Shown in pieces: positions 1 to 7,911 of a stretch of DNA of 11,525 nucleotides. The translations under genes were made by a program, and so were the position numbers. The notes below the pieces were generated by a model. It worked only from the letters and a program-made list of their open reading frames with translations. It was not told the origin of the DNA and did no database searches. Within the stretch, counting starts at the first letter, position 1. Each line of letters starts with the position of its first letter. Origin of the DNA: Collinsella sp. (lineage in GTDB: Bacteria > Actinomycetota > Coriobacteriia > Coriobacteriales > Coriobacteriaceae); assembly GCA_019425045.1 (NCBI GenBank), contig JAHYYI010000041.1:1-11525 (forward strand). The letters are read 5' to 3'.

Positions 1-16
1 TCCGTACATGTACGGA
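1..16. promoter_or_regulatory. 16-bp perfect palindrome
   Basis: TCCGTACATGTACGGA is its own reverse complement. It lies about 100 bp upstream of the TATAAT box that may drive recJ and could bind a dimeric regulator. It touches the window edge, so it may belong to an upstream gene. It does not match the LexA boxes I know (CGAAC-N4-GTTCG type). A 16-bp palindrome is unlikely by chance, but its function is unknown. Confidence 0.35.
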
Positions 17-36
17 TGAATATGGGAGGTGTTCGG

Positions 37-180
37 ATGAAGTTGCCAATCAAGGACCGGCATCGTTTATCGAAACCGCGGCGTGCTGCGGCGATTGGCG
101 TCCGCACTGCACGGTATAATAAATCCGTTCAACAGATCTGCCTGCCGAAGCGGGCATACACAGAGGACTCATCGCTATGA
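37..180 (+). CDS. Possible small or 3'-partial ORF, unknown
   Basis: An ATG at 37 has a good SD (GGAGG at 25-29, 7-nt spacer) and opens a 47-codon frame ending at TGA 178-180. The frame is also open leftwards to base 1, so this could instead be the tail of an upstream gene. The product would be basic (starts MKLPIKDRHRLSKPRR). I recognise no domain. Codons such as TTA, GGA, CGG and TTG are unlike the neighbouring genes, and a TATAAT box lies inside the frame. It is in the same frame as recJ, separated from it by the TGA. It may well be non-coding. Confidence 0.2.
   Translation: MKLPIKDRHRLSKPRRAAAIGVRTARYNKSVQQICLPKRAYTEDSSL
95..120 (+). promoter_or_regulatory. Putative recJ promoter
   Basis: A perfect TATAAT -10 box lies at 115-120. 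The best -35 candidate is TTGGCG at 95-100 with a short 14-nt spacer, so the -35 is uncertain. Transcription would start near 127, leaving about a 100-nt leader before the recJ ATG at 229. No other strong promoter is visible before relA, so this may drive both genes. Confidence 0.45.
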
Positions 181-228
181 ACCGTGAGAGGTATCGCGGC
201 GACCTGCCCCTATCGGGGGTGGGTGCCT

Positions 229-3200
229 ATGTCATCGCTTAAGACGACGCATCGCTGGGCGGTCGCTCAGCAAAACCCCGAGCTCGAAAAGGAGCTTTCG
301 GCTGGTCTGGGCATTCCCGGGCTGGTGGCGCGCATTATGGTTGCGCACGGCATTACATCCATCGAAGAAGGCCAGCTGTTTTTGACGCCTTCGCTCGATC
401 GCGACTGGGTCGATCCACTTATTATCCCGGGCATGTCGGTCGTTGCCGACCGCGTCGAGCGTGCTATTCGCAACCACGAGCGCATCGCCGTCTTTGGCGA
501 TTTTGACGTTGACGGTATTACGTCGACCTGCCTGTTGACCGAGGCACTGCGCACGTTTGGCGCCGATGTCACACCGTTTATTCCGCATCGCTTTGACGAG
601 GGCTACGGTCTTTCGCGAGCGGCGCTCGACCGCGTTAACGAGCTCGCTCGCCCCCAGCTGATCGTGACCGTCGATAACGGTATTGCTGCCAAGGAAGAGG
701 TCTCCTATCTGGAGAGTCTGGGGATCGATTTGGTGGTCACGGACCATCACGAGCCGTCCGACCAGGTGCCGCAGGGCGTGCCCCTGACCGACCCTAAGCT
801 CGAGGACGAGGGCCCCTCGCGCGAGCTTGCCGGTGCCGGCGTGGCACTCAAGCTGGTGCAAGTCCTGGGCGAGCGTCTGGGCAAGCCGTCGTATTGGCGC
901 TCGCTGATTGAGGTTGCGGCGTTGGGTACCGTGTCCGACATGATGCCGTTGACGCCCGAGAACCGCGCGCTGGTCGCCGAGGGCATCCAGCAAATGCGCG
1001 TGACGGCTCGTCCCGGCTACATCGCGCTGGCGGCGCTCGCCAAGGCCGACCTCTCTAGCATTACGGCCGATGGCCTGTCGTTTTCGCTCATCCCTCGTCT
1101 GAATGCTGCCGGCCGCATGGCTGATCCCAAGCTGGCGCTCGACCTGCTGCTTGCCCGCGACCCCATCGAAGCGAGTGCGCTTGCCGCCGAGCTCGAGGAA
1201 ATCAATCGCCAACGTCGCGAGATCGAGGCGGAGCTCACACGCGATGCCATGGCGAAGGTCGAGGAGACTTATGACGGCGGTCGCGCGATCGTCGTGGGCG
1301 GCGAGGGCTGGCACGAGGGCGTCAAGGGTATCGTAGCGAGCCGTCTGACCAACCGTTATCACGTGCCGGCGCTGCTTTTCTCGATCGAGGACGGTATCGC
1401 GCGCGGCTCGGGTCGCTCGGTGGGCAAGGTTAACCTGTTTGACGCCGTCGAGCGTTGCTCCGACCTGCTGATTCGTCGCGGCGGGCATGCCGGTGCGGTG
1501 GGCGTGACCATCGAGGCGTCCAAGCTCGACGAGTTCCGTCGACGTCTTTCTGCTGTGCTGTCCGAGCTTCCCGCCGAAGACTTTGAGGACACCGACGAGG
1601 TTGCCGCCACGGTCGACCTTTCCGAGTTGAATATCGAGACTATAGAGCAGATCTCCCGTCTTGAGCCGTTTGGCCAGGGCAACAAGGTGCCGCTGTTGGC
1701 GGCCGAGGGCGTGATAATGTGCGATCGCGCCGTGGTGGGCAAAACCGGCGAGCACATGCGCTTCGTGGCGACCGATGGCGCCGCGAGTGTGCCGGCTATT
1801 ATGTTCCGCGTGTCGCAGATCGATAAGCTCATCAATTGCGATAGCGCCGTCGATTTGGTGTTCGAGGCCGTGGCCGAGCATTGGCAGGGACGTGTGAAGC
1901 CCAAGCTCATGATCAAAGATGTCTTGGTGCGCGATACCACGGCGTCCAATATCGACGATCCGGCATGTGAACTTCGCCGCGGCGTGCAACCGGCGGATTC
2001 TGGTCTGCGTCTGGAGTCGCGTAAACGTGAGACGCTCGCCCAGCTTTCCTATACCGAGCTGACGCGCTCGCTTATCCATAGCTTTATCGGCTCGAACCAG
2101 CCGCACCGCGCGCAGGTCGAGGCGCTCGATGCCCTGGCCGATCACCAAAGTGTTCTGGCCGTCATGGGAACGGGGCGCGGCAAGTCTCTTATCTTCCATG
2201 TGCATGCCGCGCGCGAGGCGGTCCTTCGCGGGCGTGCGAGCATCTTTGTCTATCCGCTGCGTGCGCTCGTTGCCGACCAGGCCTATCACCTCTCGTCGAC
2301 GATGGCCGCGCTCGGCATTGGCGTCGGCGTGCTGACCGGCGAGACTGTGGAGGCGGCGCGCGATGACGTGTTTGCCGGCTTGGCTTCGGGCCGCACCGGC
2401 ATCGTGCTCACGACGCCCGAGTTCCTGTCCATTCACCGCGACCGCTTTGCGCGTTCGGGGCGCATCGGTTTTGTCGTTATCGATGAGGCGCATCATGCCG
2501 GTCTTGCCAAGGGCGGCGACCGCAGCGCCTATCTCGACATGCCCGACATCCTCAAAGTTCTGGGCGACCCGGTCGTTATGGCTGCGACGGCCACCGCGAC
2601 GGCTCCGGTCGTGGCCGAGCTTGCCCGCATGCTGCCGATCACTCGCACGGTGGTCGACGAGACGGTGCGCGAGAACCTGCAACTCGAGGACGATCGCGAC
2701 CTCGCAAGCCGCGAAAATCGCCTGGTGTCGATTGTGGCGACGGGGGAGAAGACCGTTATCTACGTCAATTCGCGCGACCAGTCCGTGGCGCTTGCCAAGA
2801 CGCTGCGCAAGCGCGTGCCAGACTGTGCGACCCATATCGCGTTCTATAACGCCGGGCTCGCGCGCTCCGATCGTCGCCGTGTCGAGGAAGCGTTTCGTGA
2901 CGGAAGCCTCAGTTGCATCGTTTCGACCTCTGCCTTTGGTGAGGGCGTGAACCTGCCCGATATCCGCCATGTCGTGCTCTACCACATGCCCTTTGGCGCC
3001 ATCGAGTTCAACCAGATGAGTGGGCGAGCCGGTCGCGACGGCCAGCCTGCCGTGATTCACCTGCTCTATTCATCGCGTGACGCTCGCATCAACGAGCGCC
3101 TGCTCGACTGTTACGCGCCCGAGCGCGATGAGCTTGTCACGCTCTATCGAGCGCTGCAGACCATGTGGCGCTCCAACCGTGGCAAGACGGGGGACGATTC

Positions 3201-3516
3201 ATTCTGCGCAAGCGATATCGACATTGCGCAGATGTGCCTTGCCATCGATGCTCGCACGCCGGTCGACGAGCGCTCGGTGGAAAGCGGTCTGGGAATCTTC
3301 GAAGAGCTTGGTTTCTGTCGCGTTTCGGGGTTTGACGACACCCGTCGCATCGCGATGGCCGAAAACCCCGGTCGCGTGCAATTGAGCAGGTCAATTCGCT
3401 ATTTGGAGGGCTTGCGCTCGCGCATGGAGTTCTCGGCTTTCCGGAGCTGGGCGCTCGATTCGTGCGCTTCTGATATGCTAGCCAAAGTTAACCGCCCGAT
3501 CGTACCGCGGGCCTAG
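229..3516 (+). CDS. recJ: RecJ exonuclease fused to RecQ-like DEAH helicase
   Basis: This is a 1095-aa two-part repair protein acting on cytosolic DNA. RecJ is a 5'-3' single-strand DNA exonuclease. Its DHH core is intact: FGDFDVDG at 89-96, VDNG at 148-151, TDHH at 171-174, RLNAAGR at 290-296 and the DHHA1 GGHAGAVG at 418-425, followed by an OB-like region to about 570. A superfamily-2 helicase begins near 600: Walker A GTGRGKS at 647-653, DEAHH at 752-756, ATATAT at 786-791, motif VI QMSGRAGRDG at 929-938. A short helical tail follows. The RecQ zinc-binding cysteine cluster is not evident. Typical RecJ is 550-800 aa, so the fusion accounts for the length. Start 229 was chosen because GGGGGTGGG (215-223) precedes it. 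An in-frame GTG at 184 would add 15 residues but has a poor SD. The stop lies 15 nt before relA, suggesting one operon. Helicase polarity is not predictable from the sequence. Confidence 0.92.
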   Translation: MSSLKTTHRWAVAQQNPELEKELSAGLGIPGLVARIMVAHGITSIEEGQLFLTPSLDRDWVDPLIIPGMSVVADRVERAIRNHERIAVFGDFDVDGITSTCLLTEALRTFGADVTPFIPHRFDEGYGLSRAALDRVNELARPQLIVTVDNGIAAKEEVSYLESLGIDLVVTDHHEPSDQVPQGVPLTDPKLEDEGPSRELAGAGVALKLVQVLGERLGKPSYWRSLIEVAALGTVSDMMPLTPENRALVAEGIQQMRVTARPGYIALAALAKADLSSITADGLSFSLIPRLNAAGRMADPKLALDLLLARDPIEASALAAELEEINRQRREIEAELTRDAMAKVEETYDGGRAIVVGGEGWHEGVKGIVASRLTNRYHVPALLFSIEDGIARGSGRSVGKVNLFDAVERCSDLLIRRGGHAGAVGVTIEASKLDEFRRRLSAVLSELPAEDFEDTDEVAATVDLSELNIETIEQISRLEPFGQGNKVPLLAAEGVIMCDRAVVGKTGEHMRFVATDGAASVPAIMFRVSQIDKLINCDSAVDLVFEAVAEHWQGRVKPKLMIKDVLVRDTTASNIDDPACELRRGVQPADSGLRLESRKRETLAQLSYTELTRSLIHSFIGSNQPHRAQVEALDALADHQSVLAVMGTGRGKSLIFHVHAAREAVLRGRASIFVYPLRALVADQAYHLSSTMAALGIGVGVLTGETVEAARDDVFAGLASGRTGIVLTTPEFLSIHRDRFARSGRIGFVVIDEAHHAGLAKGGDRSAYLDMPDILKVLGDPVVMAATATATAPVVAELARMLPITRTVVDETVRENLQLEDDRDLASRENRLVSIVATGEKTVIYVNSRDQSVALAKTLRKRVPDCATHIAFYNAGLARSDRRRVEEAFRDGSLSCIVSTSAFGEGVNLPDIRHVVLYHMPFGAIEFNQMSGRAGRDGQPAVIHLLYSSRDARINERLLDCYAPERDELVTLYRALQTMWRSNRGKTGDDSFCASDIDIAQMCLAIDARTPVDERSVESGLGIFEELGFCRVSGFDDTRRIAMAENPGRVQLSRSIRYLEGLRSRMEFSAFRSWALDSCASDMLAKVNRPIVPRA

Positions 3517-3531
3517 GGGAAGGGGACCTCG

Positions 3532-5892
3532 ATGGATGCCGCAGCCCGTACCGCCCATGATTCCACCCTCCAGCCGTTCTCGGAGATGGAGCACTATAAG
3601 CATGCCGATGAGCTGCCGCCCGAGATTATGGCGGACAGCTACGACAAGCTGGAGCGCCTGTGCCTCAAATATATGAATGAGGATGACTTCTCTAAGGTGG
3701 AGCAGGCCTATTGCTTTGCTGCCGAGAAGCACTGCAACCAAAAGCGCCGCTCGGGTGAGATGTACATCAACCATCCCGTCGAGGTTGCCATCATTTTGGC
3801 CGATCTCAAGATGGACTGCGATGTGGTGTGCGCCGCGCTGCTGCACGATACCGTCGAGGACACCGAGACCTCGCTTGCCGATGTTTCCGGCCTGTTTGGC
3901 GATACGGTGGCCGAGCTCGTCGATGGCGTGACCAAGCTCACCAACATCGAAGTCGATAGCATGGACGAGAAGCAGGCGCTTACGCTGCGCAAGATGTTCC
4001 TTGCCATGTCCAAGGACATCCGCGTCATTATCGTCAAGCTTGCCGACCGCCTGCATAACATGCGTACGCTTGCCGCCCTGCGCGAGGACCGTCGCCTGTT
4101 TAAAGCCCGCGAGACCATGGACGTATACGCGCCCTTGGCCGACCGCCTGGGCATGAGCTCTATCAAGTGGGAACTCGAGGACCTGTCCTTCTTTTACCTG
4201 GAGCCCGATGCCTACCAGCGCATCTCGCGCATGGTAGCCGAGTCGCGCGAGGTTCGCGAGCGCTATCTGGCCGAGACTATCAAGACGCTCACCGATGAGC
4301 TCAACCGCATTGGCCTGGAGGGCTTTCAGATCAACGGCCGTTCCAAGCACTATTGGTCTATCTATCAAAAGATGAAGCGCAAGGGCAAGGAGTTCTCCGA
4401 GATTTACGACCTGGTGGCGCTGCGCGTCATCACTCATTCGGTGCGCGATTGCTATTCCACGCTTGGTGCCGTGCATACCTTGTGGCATCCTATGCCCGGT
4501 CGTTTTAAAGACTATATCGCCATGCCCAAGGTCAATAACTACCAGTCGCTCCACACGACGGTTATCGGCCCCACGGCTCGTCCGCTCGAGATTCAGATTC
4601 GAACCTACGAGATGCATGAGCAGGCCGAGTACGGCATTGCCGCCCACTGGCTCTATAAGAAGTCGGGTGGATCGTCTGCGTCTAAGACCAATGACGCACA
4701 GCGTCTGGACGATCAGATTAACTGGCTCAAACATTCGCTCGATTGGGCTGCGTCTGATGAGATTACCGACGCCAAGGAATACCTGCATTCGCTGAAGGTT
4801 GACCTCTTCGATCAGGAGATCTTCGTCTTTACGCCCAAGGGCGAGGTCATGGCGCTTCGTGCCGGCTCCACGCCGCTCGACTTTGCCTATGCCGTTCATA
4901 CCGAGGTCGGCAACCACTGCGTCGGCGCTAAGATCAACGGTGCGGTGGCCCCGCTCACGCACGAGATCAAGACGGGCGACCGCGTTGAAATCCTGACTAA
5001 CAAGAGTTCCAAGCCGTCGCGTGATTGGCTCAAGATCGTCAAGACGCCTTCGGCCAAGTCCAAGATCCGTCGCTACTTTGCCGCCGCGACTAAGGACGAC
5101 GACGCTGCCGCCGGCCGCGATATGCTGGCCAAGGACCTGCGCAAGCGCGGATATGGCATTTCTACGCCGCGTTCGACGCGTGCGCTCAATGCCGTGGCGG
5201 AGCAGTTTAACTTCAAGCAGCTCGAGGACCTGTTCGCAGCCGTTGGGGCGGGCAAAGTCGCCCCGCGTGCCGTGGGCAACAAAGTCGAGCAAATCTTGGA
5301 CCCCAAACCCGAGGAACAGCTCACCAAGGCCGAGGCAATCGCCGAAGTTGTTAAGCAGCCTGCCCGCGGCTCCAACCGCAAGCCGCAAAAGCGCGGCAAG
5401 AGCGCCAGCAACGGCATTATCGTCAAGGGCGAGAGTAACAGCGGCTTGCTGGTTCGTCTGGCGCATTGTTGCAACCCTGTGACGGGCGACGATATCGTGG
5501 GCTTCATCACGCGCGGCCGCGGCGTTTCGGTGCATCGCGCCAATTGCCCCAACGTCAAGGGTCTTATGGAGCATCCCGAGCGCATGATCGAAGTAGAGTG
5601 GGACGGCGCTGCCGACACCCTCTTCCAGGTCGAGATCGTGGTCGAGTGCCTGGACCGCATGGGCCTGCTCAAGGATGTCACCATTGCCATTGGCGATGCG
5701 GGCGGCAATATCCTTTCCGCCGCCACGTCGACCAACCGCGAGGGCATTGCAACCCTGCGCTTTATGGTCGAGATCTCGGACGCGAGTGGTCTGGATCCGC
5801 TGTTGGCCTCTATCAGCAGCGTTGACTCGGTCTATGACGCACGCCGTTTGATGCCTGGTGAGGGTGGGGCTCAGCTTAAGCGTCGCGTTTAG
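3532..5892 (+). CDS. rel: Bifunctional (p)ppGpp synthetase/hydrolase, Rel
   Basis: This 786-aa long RelA/SpoT homologue makes and degrades (p)ppGpp at the ribosome during the stringent response. Hydrolase residues look intact: R72/R73, H81, H105-D106, E109-D110, D172 and N176. The synthetase domain carries RFKDYI at 324-329, the RxKD signature of bifunctional enzymes rather than the ExDD of monofunctional RelA, plus E353 and Q355 in LEIQIRT. A TGS domain lies at about 424-490. A zinc-finger region follows with HCCNP at 645-649 and H668/C672, then a C-terminal ACT domain at about 700-775. Length is a little above the usual 730-760 aa because of an N-terminal extension. The start at 3532 has a GGGGAAGGGG purine run just upstream. 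Many Gram-positives have apt between recJ and relA; here there is none. A weak -10-like TATGCT at 3474 inside recJ is not enough to call a separate promoter. Confidence 0.96.
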   Translation: MDAAARTAHDSTLQPFSEMEHYKHADELPPEIMADSYDKLERLCLKYMNEDDFSKVEQAYCFAAEKHCNQKRRSGEMYINHPVEVAIILADLKMDCDVVCAALLHDTVEDTETSLADVSGLFGDTVAELVDGVTKLTNIEVDSMDEKQALTLRKMFLAMSKDIRVIIVKLADRLHNMRTLAALREDRRLFKARETMDVYAPLADRLGMSSIKWELEDLSFFYLEPDAYQRISRMVAESREVRERYLAETIKTLTDELNRIGLEGFQINGRSKHYWSIYQKMKRKGKEFSEIYDLVALRVITHSVRDCYSTLGAVHTLWHPMPGRFKDYIAMPKVNNYQSLHTTVIGPTARPLEIQIRTYEMHEQAEYGIAAHWLYKKSGGSSASKTNDAQRLDDQINWLKHSLDWAASDEITDAKEYLHSLKVDLFDQEIFVFTPKGEVMALRAGSTPLDFAYAVHTEVGNHCVGAKINGAVAPLTHEIKTGDRVEILTNKSSKPSRDWLKIVKTPSAKSKIRRYFAAATKDDDAAAGRDMLAKDLRKRGYGISTPRSTRALNAVAEQFNFKQLEDLFAAVGAGKVAPRAVGNKVEQILDPKPEEQLTKAEAIAEVVKQPARGSNRKPQKRGKSASNGIIVKGESNSGLLVRLAHCCNPVTGDDIVGFITRGRGVSVHRANCPNVKGLMEHPERMIEVEWDGAADTLFQVEIVVECLDRMGLLKDVTIAIGDAGGNILSAATSTNREGIATLRFMVEISDASGLDPLLASISSVDSVYDARRLMPGEGGAQLKRRV

Positions 5893-5925
5893 TTGCGACG
5901 AGCGTGTCACATTATCGATATTCGC

Positions 5926-5955
5926 TACACTCGAGGCATCGTTTGATGCCTCGAG
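5926..5955 (+). promoter_or_regulatory. 11-bp stem-loop overlapping a possible promoter
   Basis: CTCGAGGCATC (5930-5940) and GATGCCTCGAG (5945-5955) form a perfect 11-bp stem with a GTTT loop between relA and the hydrolase gene. The downstream T-tract is poor (CTTTATA), so it is a weak terminator at best. A -10-like TACACT at 5926-5931, in the context TTCGCTACACT, overlaps the left arm and resembles the TCGCTACAAT box at 7932-7941. The stem may therefore act as an operator or mRNA 5' structure for the next gene. The -35 is unclear. Confidence 0.5.
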
Positions 5956-5976
5956 CTTTATAGAGAGGAGAGGGAC

Positions 5977-6660
5977 ATGAGTGCTGTGCCCTTGGATTTA
6001 ACTCCCAAGGGATCGGTCGAGATCGAGACGCTCGTAAACGGTCCCATTCAGACCAATAGCTATGCTGTTATTTCGGACAATGAGTGCGTGATTATCGACC
6101 CCGCATGGGAAGGCGAGCGCCTGGTGGAGCATATTCGAGCCGAGCATCCCGGCGTACGCGTGCTTGGCGCCGTATGCACTCATGGCCATGCCGACCATGT
6201 TGGTGGTGTTGCCGGGGTTCGAGCTGTCATTGGCAACGGCGCATTATATGAGTTGTGCGCTAAGGACGTGACGGTACCTCGCGCAAATATCGAGGAGCAG
6301 CGCGCCATGTGGGGTATCGAGACGCCCGATCCGGGTGAGCCGACGCGCCTGCTCGCCGAGGGCGATGCTATCGAGGTGGGCGATATCTGCCTGCAGGTGA
6401 TCGAGACACCCGGGCATACGCCGGGCGGTATCGTCTTGTTTGCTGCCACCGAGCAGGGGAACATTGCCTTTGTGGGCGACACGCTATTCCCGGGCAGCCA
6501 CGGCCGCACCGATCTTGCCGGTGGCGACGAGGCAGCGATTCTGCGCTCGCTCTCCAAGCTCGCCCGGCTTCTCCCACCCGATACCGTTTGCCTAACCGGC
6601 CATGGCGATTCGACCACCATGGCACGCGAGCTCATGCAGAACCCTTTCATGCAGATGTAG
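5977..6660 (+). CDS. Metallo-beta-lactamase-fold hydrolase, glyoxalase II-like
   Basis: This is a 227-aa predicted cytosolic metalloenzyme of the small glyoxalase II-like (YcbL/YqgX-type) group. The binuclear metal site is complete: THGHADH at 68-74 (H69, H71, D73, H74), H147 in ETPGHTPGG, D168 in VGDTLFPGSHGRTDL and H209 in LTGHGD. Family members hydrolyse thioesters such as S-lactoylglutathione, but this lineage generally lacks glutathione and the physiological substrate is unknown. There is no signal peptide and no C-terminal substrate-binding domain as in full glyoxalase II. The start at 5977 follows GAGGAGAGGG. A hydrolase of this group near relA is a familiar arrangement in Gram-positives. 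Family confidence is high; substrate is not assigned. Confidence 0.9.
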   Translation: MSAVPLDLTPKGSVEIETLVNGPIQTNSYAVISDNECVIIDPAWEGERLVEHIRAEHPGVRVLGAVCTHGHADHVGGVAGVRAVIGNGALYELCAKDVTVPRANIEEQRAMWGIETPDPGEPTRLLAEGDAIEVGDICLQVIETPGHTPGGIVLFAATEQGNIAFVGDTLFPGSHGRTDLAGGDEAAILRSLSKLARLLPPDTVCLTGHGDSTTMARELMQNPFMQM

Positions 6661-6690
6661 CTTAATAGTCGGCTTTTGAAGCACGAGAAG

Positions 6691-6765
6691 CGTCCAAACG
6701 TCAAGCTATTTTTCCCCAACGGGCCGATTCCGTAGGGCAAACGGTCAAAAAAGTCTGTTTGGACG
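6691..6765. repeat. Separated 9-bp inverted repeat upstream of fba
   Basis: CGTCCAAAC (6691-6699) and GTTTGGACG (6757-6765) are exact reverse complements 57 nt apart. They lie in the 194-nt gap before fba, upstream of its promoter. They could be paired operator half-regions or the arms of a long RNA stem. A smaller AAACG-AA-CGTTT palindrome lies at 6778-6789. I see no convincing terminator for the hydrolase gene in this gap. Confidence 0.3.
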
Positions 6766-6786
6766 ATATTCGTGAACAAACGAACG

Positions 6787-6814
6787 TTTATGCTCGGGTG
6801 CGCCGTGGTAAAAT
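6787..6814 (+). promoter_or_regulatory. Putative fba promoter
   Basis: TAAAAT at 6809-6814 is a good -10. TTTATG at 6787-6792 with a 16-nt spacer is a plausible weak -35. Predicted transcription starts near 6821, about 34 nt before the ATG at 6855. The sequence between fits a short leader with a strong SD. Confidence 0.5.
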
Positions 6815-6854
6815 CTCAGGCGTTATCGGAGCAACCTTACAGGAGGTTTCTTTT

Positions 6855-7721
6855 ATGCTCGTCAACGCAGCAGACATGCTCAAGAAGGCCGAGGCCGGCA
6901 AGTACGGTCTCGGTGCCTTCAACACCAACAACCTCGAGTGGACCCTGGCTATTCTCCAGGCCGCCGAGGAGGCCAAGTCTCCGCTGATCCTTCAGTGCAC
7001 CGCTGGTGCCGCCAAGTGGATGGGCGGTTTCAAGGTCTGCGCCGACATGGTCAAGGCTGCCGTCGAGGCCACGGGCGTTACTGTTCCCGTCGCCCTTCAC
7101 CTCGATCACGGTTCTTACGAGGACTGCTTCAAGTGCATCGAGGCCGGCTTCACGTCCATCATGTATGACGGCTCTCACGAGGAGACCTTCCAGCTTAACC
7201 TCGACCGCACCAAGGAGCTCGTTGAGCTTGCCCACTCCAAGGGCATGTCCATCGAGGCCGAGGTCGGCGGCATCGGCGGCACCGAGGACGGCGTGACCTC
7301 CAGCGGCGAGCTCGCTGATCCTGCTGAGTGCAAGCAGATCGCTGACCTGGGCGTCGACTTCCTCGCCTGCGGCATCGGCAACATCCACGGCGTGTACCCT
7401 GCCGACTGGGCTGGCCTGTCTTTCGAGCGTCTGGGCGAGATTAAGGCTCAGACCGGTGACCTGCCCCTCGTTCTGCACGGTGGCACCGGCATTCCCGAGG
7501 ATCAGATCAAGAAGGCCATCTCCCTGGGCATCTCCAAGATCAACGTCAACACCGACCTTCAGCTCGTCTTCGCCAAGGGCGTTCGCGAGTACATCGAGGC
7601 TGGCAAGGATCAGCAGGGCAAGGGCTTTGACCCCCGCAAGCTCCTCAAGCCTGGTCGCGACAACATCGTTGCCCGCACCAAGGAGCTCATGGAGGAGTTT
7701 GGCTCCGTCAACAAGGCGTAA
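6855..7721 (+). CDS. fba: Class II fructose-1,6-bisphosphate aldolase
   Basis: This 288-aa cytosolic glycolytic enzyme is zinc dependent and splits fructose-1,6-bisphosphate into DHAP and glyceraldehyde-3-phosphate, and runs in reverse for gluconeogenesis. Motifs seen: LHLDHGS with D84 (catalytic) and H85 (zinc), EVGGIGGTEDG near 136-146, GNIHG with H178, LHGGTGIP with H208, and the phosphate-binding KINVNTDLQ around 228-236. The C-terminal FDPRKLLKPG is typical of the Streptococcus/Bacillus-type aldolase, which separates it from tagatose aldolases GatY/KbaY. The start at 6855 has AGGAGG at 6841-6846 with an 8-nt spacer. The frame is open another 32 codons upstream, but that stretch covers the promoter. 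Codon use is extremely biased to C-ending codons, as expected for a highly expressed gene. Confidence 0.96.
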   Translation: MLVNAADMLKKAEAGKYGLGAFNTNNLEWTLAILQAAEEAKSPLILQCTAGAAKWMGGFKVCADMVKAAVEATGVTVPVALHLDHGSYEDCFKCIEAGFTSIMYDGSHEETFQLNLDRTKELVELAHSKGMSIEAEVGGIGGTEDGVTSSGELADPAECKQIADLGVDFLACGIGNIHGVYPADWAGLSFERLGEIKAQTGDLPLVLHGGTGIPEDQIKKAISLGISKINVNTDLQLVFAKGVREYIEAGKDQQGKGFDPRKLLKPGRDNIVARTKELMEEFGSVNKA

Positions 7722-7747
7722 GTAGCGGTTTAACTTCCCGCCGGAGA

Positions 7748-7829
7748 CCCCGTCCCCCTACACTGTTTCCTTTGCGCTCACCTGGCTTCGCCAGAAGTCG
7801 CGCCAAGGAAACAGTTCCGGGGGACGGGG
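7748..7829. repeat. Long two-armed stem-loop, REP-like
   Basis: Outer arms CCCCGTCCCCC (7748-7758) and GGGGGACGGGG (7819-7829) pair perfectly over 11 bp. After a 3-nt internal loop, ACTGTTTCCTT (7762-7772) pairs perfectly with AAGGAAACAGT (7805-7815). Inside are GCGC/GCGC (7774-7777, 7800-7803) and a CTGGC-TTC-GCCAG hairpin (7782-7794). The 82-nt element lies 26 nt after the fba stop. It could terminate fba, though only CCTTTGTTT follows, or protect its mRNA 3' end. Size and layered symmetry suggest a dispersed palindromic intergenic repeat; only one copy is in the window. Confidence 0.65.
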
Positions 7830-7911
7830 CTTCCTTTGTTTAACGCCACAGGGTTACTGGGCTGAATTCATTTTTTATAGGTACCGTTTATCGGTGTTGA
7901 GGGTTCCTTTA

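Noticed and set aside
232..3060. Very long minus-strand ORF (942 aa) opposite recJ
   Set aside because: It mirrors the strong third-position bias of recJ, its translation is low-complexity and rich in H, R and A without any motif, and the plus strand carries an unambiguous RecJ-helicase.
3478..5910. Long minus-strand ORF (810 aa) opposite relA
   Set aside because: Same codon-bias shadow effect; it spans the whole relA gene and the translation has no recognisable domain.
6759..6854. 32-codon N-terminal extension of fba
   Set aside because: It would read through the TAAAAT promoter and the AGGAGG SD. The ATG at 6855 gives the normal family N-terminus.
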